Origin: an uncultured Eubacteriales bacterium
GTDB taxonomy: Bacteria > Bacillota > Clostridia > Lachnospirales > Lachnospiraceae
Direction: 5' to 3'
Length of the DNA: 64,000 nt
NCBI GenBank assembly: GCA_900317515.1
Contig: ONHA01000014.1
Location: forward strand, 1 to 64,000
The position numbers were made by a program, and so were the translations under genes. The first letter of the stretch is position 1; every line of letters begins with the position of its first letter. Positions 61,735-64,000 of the stretch are shown here, piece by piece. A model generated the notes under the pieces. The model made no database searches, was not told the DNA's origin, and saw only the letters and a program-made list of their open reading frames with translations.

Positions 61735-62025
61735 ATGAAGTTTGACTGGGGAAAAATCGGTCTCTTTGCAGGCGGCGTGCTTTTCGGCACGGCAGGCATC
61801 TCGGTTCTGACGAGCCGCGACGCGAAGAAGGCTTATACGCATGTGACGGCGGCGGCTCTTCGCGGCAAGGACAAGGTCATGGAGACCGTTGATAAGGTTC
61901 GTGAGAACGCCGATGACATTCTGGCAGACGCAAAGGCCATCAACGAGAAGATCGCCGAAGAGAGCACAGAAGTCATTGAGGATAAGTCCTGCGACTGCCC
62001 TGAGCTTCCGGAGGGGGCAAAATGA
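61735..62025 (+). CDS. Small DUF6110-type protein paired with a P-type ATPase
   Basis: Protein of 96 aa: one short hydrophobic segment with glycines (GLFAGGVLFGTAGISVL), then a long charged helix, and a C-terminal Cys pair in DKSCDCPELPEG. It matches the small DUF6110 proteins found directly before metal P-type ATPases in Clostridia, and the Cys-x-Cys tail could bind metal. GGAGG precedes the ATG at 61735. The stop overlaps the ATPase start (ATGA), so the two are made together. Confidence 0.7.
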   Translation: MKFDWGKIGLFAGGVLFGTAGISVLTSRDAKKAYTHVTAAALRGKDKVMETVDKVRENADDILADAKAINEKIAEESTEVIEDKSCDCPELPEGAK

Positions 62026-64000
62026 AATTCCGCATCCTGCATGAAGCGAAAGGAAGGCTTCGTGTGCATGCGGAACGCCCGCGGATAAGCATCGGGGAGG
62101 CGGATATTCTGGAATATTATCTGAAATCCAGGCCGGGTATCCTTGATGTCCGCGTCTTTGAGCGGACGGGCGACGCGATCATTCGGTATACGTGCGGAAG
62201 GGAGGAGCTCCTTTCCGCTCTTTCGGTGTTTTCATTTTCCGAAAATGAAAGCCTGGTGCCGGAACACACGAGCCGGGCATTGAACCACGAGTACCAGGAC
62301 AGGCTGTTCTGGGTGATCAGCCGGAGACTTTTCAGAAGATTCCTTGTGCCGTTCCCCGTTCGCAGGGTAATGGCGGGTATCAGAGCGTTCCGCTATGTCA
62401 GAAAAGGCGTGAGATGCCTCGCAAAGGGCAGGCTCGAAGTGCCGGTCCTCGATGCGGCGGCGATCACGGCAGCCATGCTGCGGGGCGATGTGAATACGGC
62501 CTCCTCGGTCATGTTCCTGCTTAAGATCGGCGATATCCTGGAGGAGTGGACGCACAAGAAGTCCGTGGCGGACCTTGCAAGCACACTGTCCCTCAATGTC
62601 GATAAGGTATGGGCCGTGAAGGACGGGACGGAAGTCCTTGTCCCTGTCAGGAGCATGGAAGTCGGGGATGAATTTGTCGTCCGCATGGGCAGCATGATCC
62701 CGCTTGACGGCGTCGTGGTCCGCGGCGAGGCGATGATCAACCAGGCCTCGATCACGGGCGAATCCATGCCGGTGAGAAAGACGGAAGGCGCTTACATCTA
62801 TGCCGGAACGGTCGTCGACGAGGGTGAGATATGCGTCAGGACCGCAAAGATCTCCGGTACAGGCCGTTATGACCGCATTGCACAGATGATCGAGGTCTCC
62901 GAGAAGCTGAAATCAGCTTCCGAGAGCCGTGCGTCCCATCTGGCAGACAGACTGGTTCCCTACAGCTTCGGGGGAACGGTGCTCACCTGGCTGCTCACCG
63001 GAAACATCACGCGGACGATGTCGATCCTGATGGTCGATTTCTCCTGCGCGCTTAAGCTGGCGATGCCGCTGTCCTTCCTTGCAGCCATGCGGGAAGCCGG
63101 CAAGCACGGCATCACGGTCAAGGGCGGAAAGTTCCTGGAGGCGGTGGCGTCGGCGGATACGGTCATTTTCGACAAGACCGGAACCCTGACATACGCTTCC
63201 CCGCGGGTCGCAAAGGTGATCACTTTTGACGGCGGCGATGAAAATGAAATGCTCCGCCTGGCTGCCTGCCTGGAGGAGCACTATCCGCATTCCATGGCGA
63301 ATGCGGTCGTGGATGAGGCTCAAAGGAGAGGACTTGTCCATGAGGAGAGGCACAGCAGGGTCGAGTATATCGTGGCGCACGGCATCGCAAGTACGGTGAC
63401 CGGCGACAAGGTGGTGATCGGAAGCCGTCATTTTGTTCTGGAGGACGAAGGCGTCGCTGTCCCGGATGACGCGGATATCGATGCGCTGCCGGCTGAATAC
63501 TCGCACCTCTATCTCGCGATCGGCGGGAGACTCGCGGCAGTTATCTGCATCGAGGATCCGCTCAGAGCCGAGGCGGCCGATGTCGTGAAAAAGCTTCATG
63601 CGCTCGGCATCACAAAGGTCTGCATGATGACCGGTGACAATGAGCGTACTGCGAGGGCGATAGCGGACAGTGTCGGCGTCGACGAATATCATGCGGAGGT
63701 GCTGCCGGAGGACAAGGCCGCTTTTGTCAGAGCGGAGCATGAAGCCGGCCGCAAGGTCATCATGGTCGGAGACGGCGTCAATGATTCGCCTGCGCTCTCC
63801 GAGGCGGATGCCGGAATCGCCATCGCCGAGGGGGCTGCCATCGCAAGAGAAGTGGCGGATATCACCGTATCGTCGGAAGATCTCACCATGCTCCTCACGC
63901 TGAGAGAGCTCTCGCTGCTCCTCATGAGAAGAATCGACCGAAACTACAGATTTATCATCGGCTTTAACCTGGGACTTATCCTGCTTGGGGCTTTCGGTGT
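62022..64000 (+). CDS. P1B-type metal-transporting ATPase (3' end outside window)
   Basis: 659 codons are visible and the gene continues past the end. N-terminal HMA-2-like region (FRILHEAKGRLRVHAERP, no CxxC), then an actuator domain with ITGESMP (Thr245-Gly246-Glu247), phosphorylation site FDKTGTLT (Asp384), HYPHSMA, MTGDN and MVGDGVNDSPAL. The membrane metal site usually written CPC or SPC reads DFSCALKLAMP, i.e. Phe-Ser-Cys (340-342). The metal is therefore not predictable by the usual rule; Mn, Zn or Fe export is possible. A 21-bp palindrome of GAAAATGAAA copies lies inside the gene at 62230-62250. Confidence 0.88.
   Translation, partial: MKFRILHEAKGRLRVHAERPRISIGEADILEYYLKSRPGILDVRVFERTGDAIIRYTCGREELLSALSVFSFSENESLVPEHTSRALNHEYQDRLFWVISRRLFRRFLVPFPVRRVMAGIRAFRYVRKGVRCLAKGRLEVPVLDAAAITAAMLRGDVNTASSVMFLLKIGDILEEWTHKKSVADLASTLSLNVDKVWAVKDGTEVLVPVRSMEVGDEFVVRMGSMIPLDGVVVRGEAMINQASITGESMPVRKTEGAYIYAGTVVDEGEICVRTAKISGTGRYDRIAQMIEVSEKLKSASESRASHLADRLVPYSFGGTVLTWLLTGNITRTMSILMVDFSCALKLAMPLSFLAAMREAGKHGITVKGGKFLEAVASADTVIFDKTGTLTYASPRVAKVITFDGGDENEMLRLAACLEEHYPHSMANAVVDEAQRRGLVHEERHSRVEYIVAHGIASTVTGDKVVIGSRHFVLEDEGVAVPDDADIDALPAEYSHLYLAIGGRLAAVICIEDPLRAEAADVVKKLHALGITKVCMMTGDNERTARAIADSVGVDEYHAEVLPEDKAAFVRAEHEAGRKVIMVGDGVNDSPALSEADAGIAIAEGAAIAREVADITVSSEDLTMLLTLRELSLLLMRRIDRNYRFIIGFNLGLILLGAFG
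62230..62250. repeat. Tail-to-tail pair of the GAAAATGAAA motif
   Basis: TTTCATTTTC-C-GAAAATGAAA: perfect 10-bp arms and a 1-nt centre inside the ATPase coding region, encoding FSFSENE. It is the densest instance of the over-represented motif described in the findings. Confidence 0.7.

Noticed and set aside
62022..64000. Possible frameshift in the P-type ATPase because no complete frame was bounded
   Set aside because: Codon-by-codon reading from 62022 stays open to the window end and contains all P-type motifs in one frame; it is simply cut by the window.
1..64000. Search for CRISPR arrays, insertion sequences, integrases, toxin-antitoxin or phage genes
   Set aside because: I saw no regularly spaced repeats, transposase or integrase motifs, target duplications, or restriction/abortive-infection genes.

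Overview
This 64 kb window is chromosomal DNA from a GC-rich (by eye about 55-58% G+C), anaerobic, Gram-positive bacterium. The best fit is Clostridia, close to Lachnospiraceae. The support is: lipobox lipoproteins and an S-layer-homology protein; a MurE ligase with the DNPR motif for meso-diaminopimelate; a Firmicutes-type priA-def-fmt-rsmB-rlmN-prpC-prkC-rsgA run; YesL/LplB/LplC-type sugar transport; desulfoferrodoxin; and consensus TTGACA-N17-TATAAT promoters with strong Shine-Dalgarno sites. I see no rRNA, CRISPR array, insertion sequence or prophage. It is a mostly housekeeping region with a few accessory cassettes.

Layout. 0.1-1.7 kb: a His-rich lipoprotein with a C2H2-like finger, then an SLH protein. 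1.7-7.2 kb: an operon behind an extended -10 promoter overlapped by a perfect 10-bp inverted repeat; it encodes an Asp-box lipoprotein, a GH13 glucosidase, an apparently inactive NodB-type lipoprotein and its intact membrane-anchored paralogue. 7.3-8.4 kb: tRNA-Glu(CTC), a small unknown protein and an apparently leaderless chorismate mutase. 8.5-13.2 kb: a polyphosphate operon (ppx, ppk) ending in a shortened guanine-deaminase relic without its metal ligands. 13.2-14.9 kb: coaX and an ECF S-component behind a structured leader. 14.9-16.6 kb: purine permease and tRNA-Leu(CAG). 16.6-24.7 kb: a LacI/YesL unit divergent from an LplB/LplC/SBP transporter plus GH32 fructosidase, a fructoside uptake cassette with candidate operators. 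24.8-37.7 kb: uppP, a variant carbamate kinase, murE, priA, def, fmt, rsmB, rlmN, prpC, prkC, rsgA. 37.7-41.9 kb: an unknown coiled-coil membrane protein, an Fe-S aldo/keto reductase, ychF, lgt.

41.9-51 kb: a candidate structured RNA, then the division/cell-wall cluster mraZ-rsmH-ftsL-ftsI-mraY-murD-divIB-ftsZ, lacking ftsW, murG and murA, then nrdR. 51-56.4 kb: pyrH-frr-dxr-cdsA-rseP and a YczE-type protein. 56.4-60.3 kb: superoxide reductase, a divergent shikimate-kinase-like protein, aroE on the opposite strand, a fused AroD-AroK enzyme, and efp. 60.3-64 kb: a DUF5688 protein, tRNA-Ala(CGC), tRNA-Arg(CCG), a DUF6110-type small protein and a P1B-type ATPase that runs off the window.

Themes. 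Envelope building dominates (lipid carrier recycling, peptidoglycan precursors, lipoprotein maturation, PASTA kinase signalling, division). Chorismate synthesis is scattered and unusual (leaderless aroQ, AroD-AroK fusion, a second kinase-like protein). Several ORFs are intact but have lost catalytic residues. An 8-mer, GAAAATGA, is strongly over-represented on both strands and is not explained by any annotated feature.
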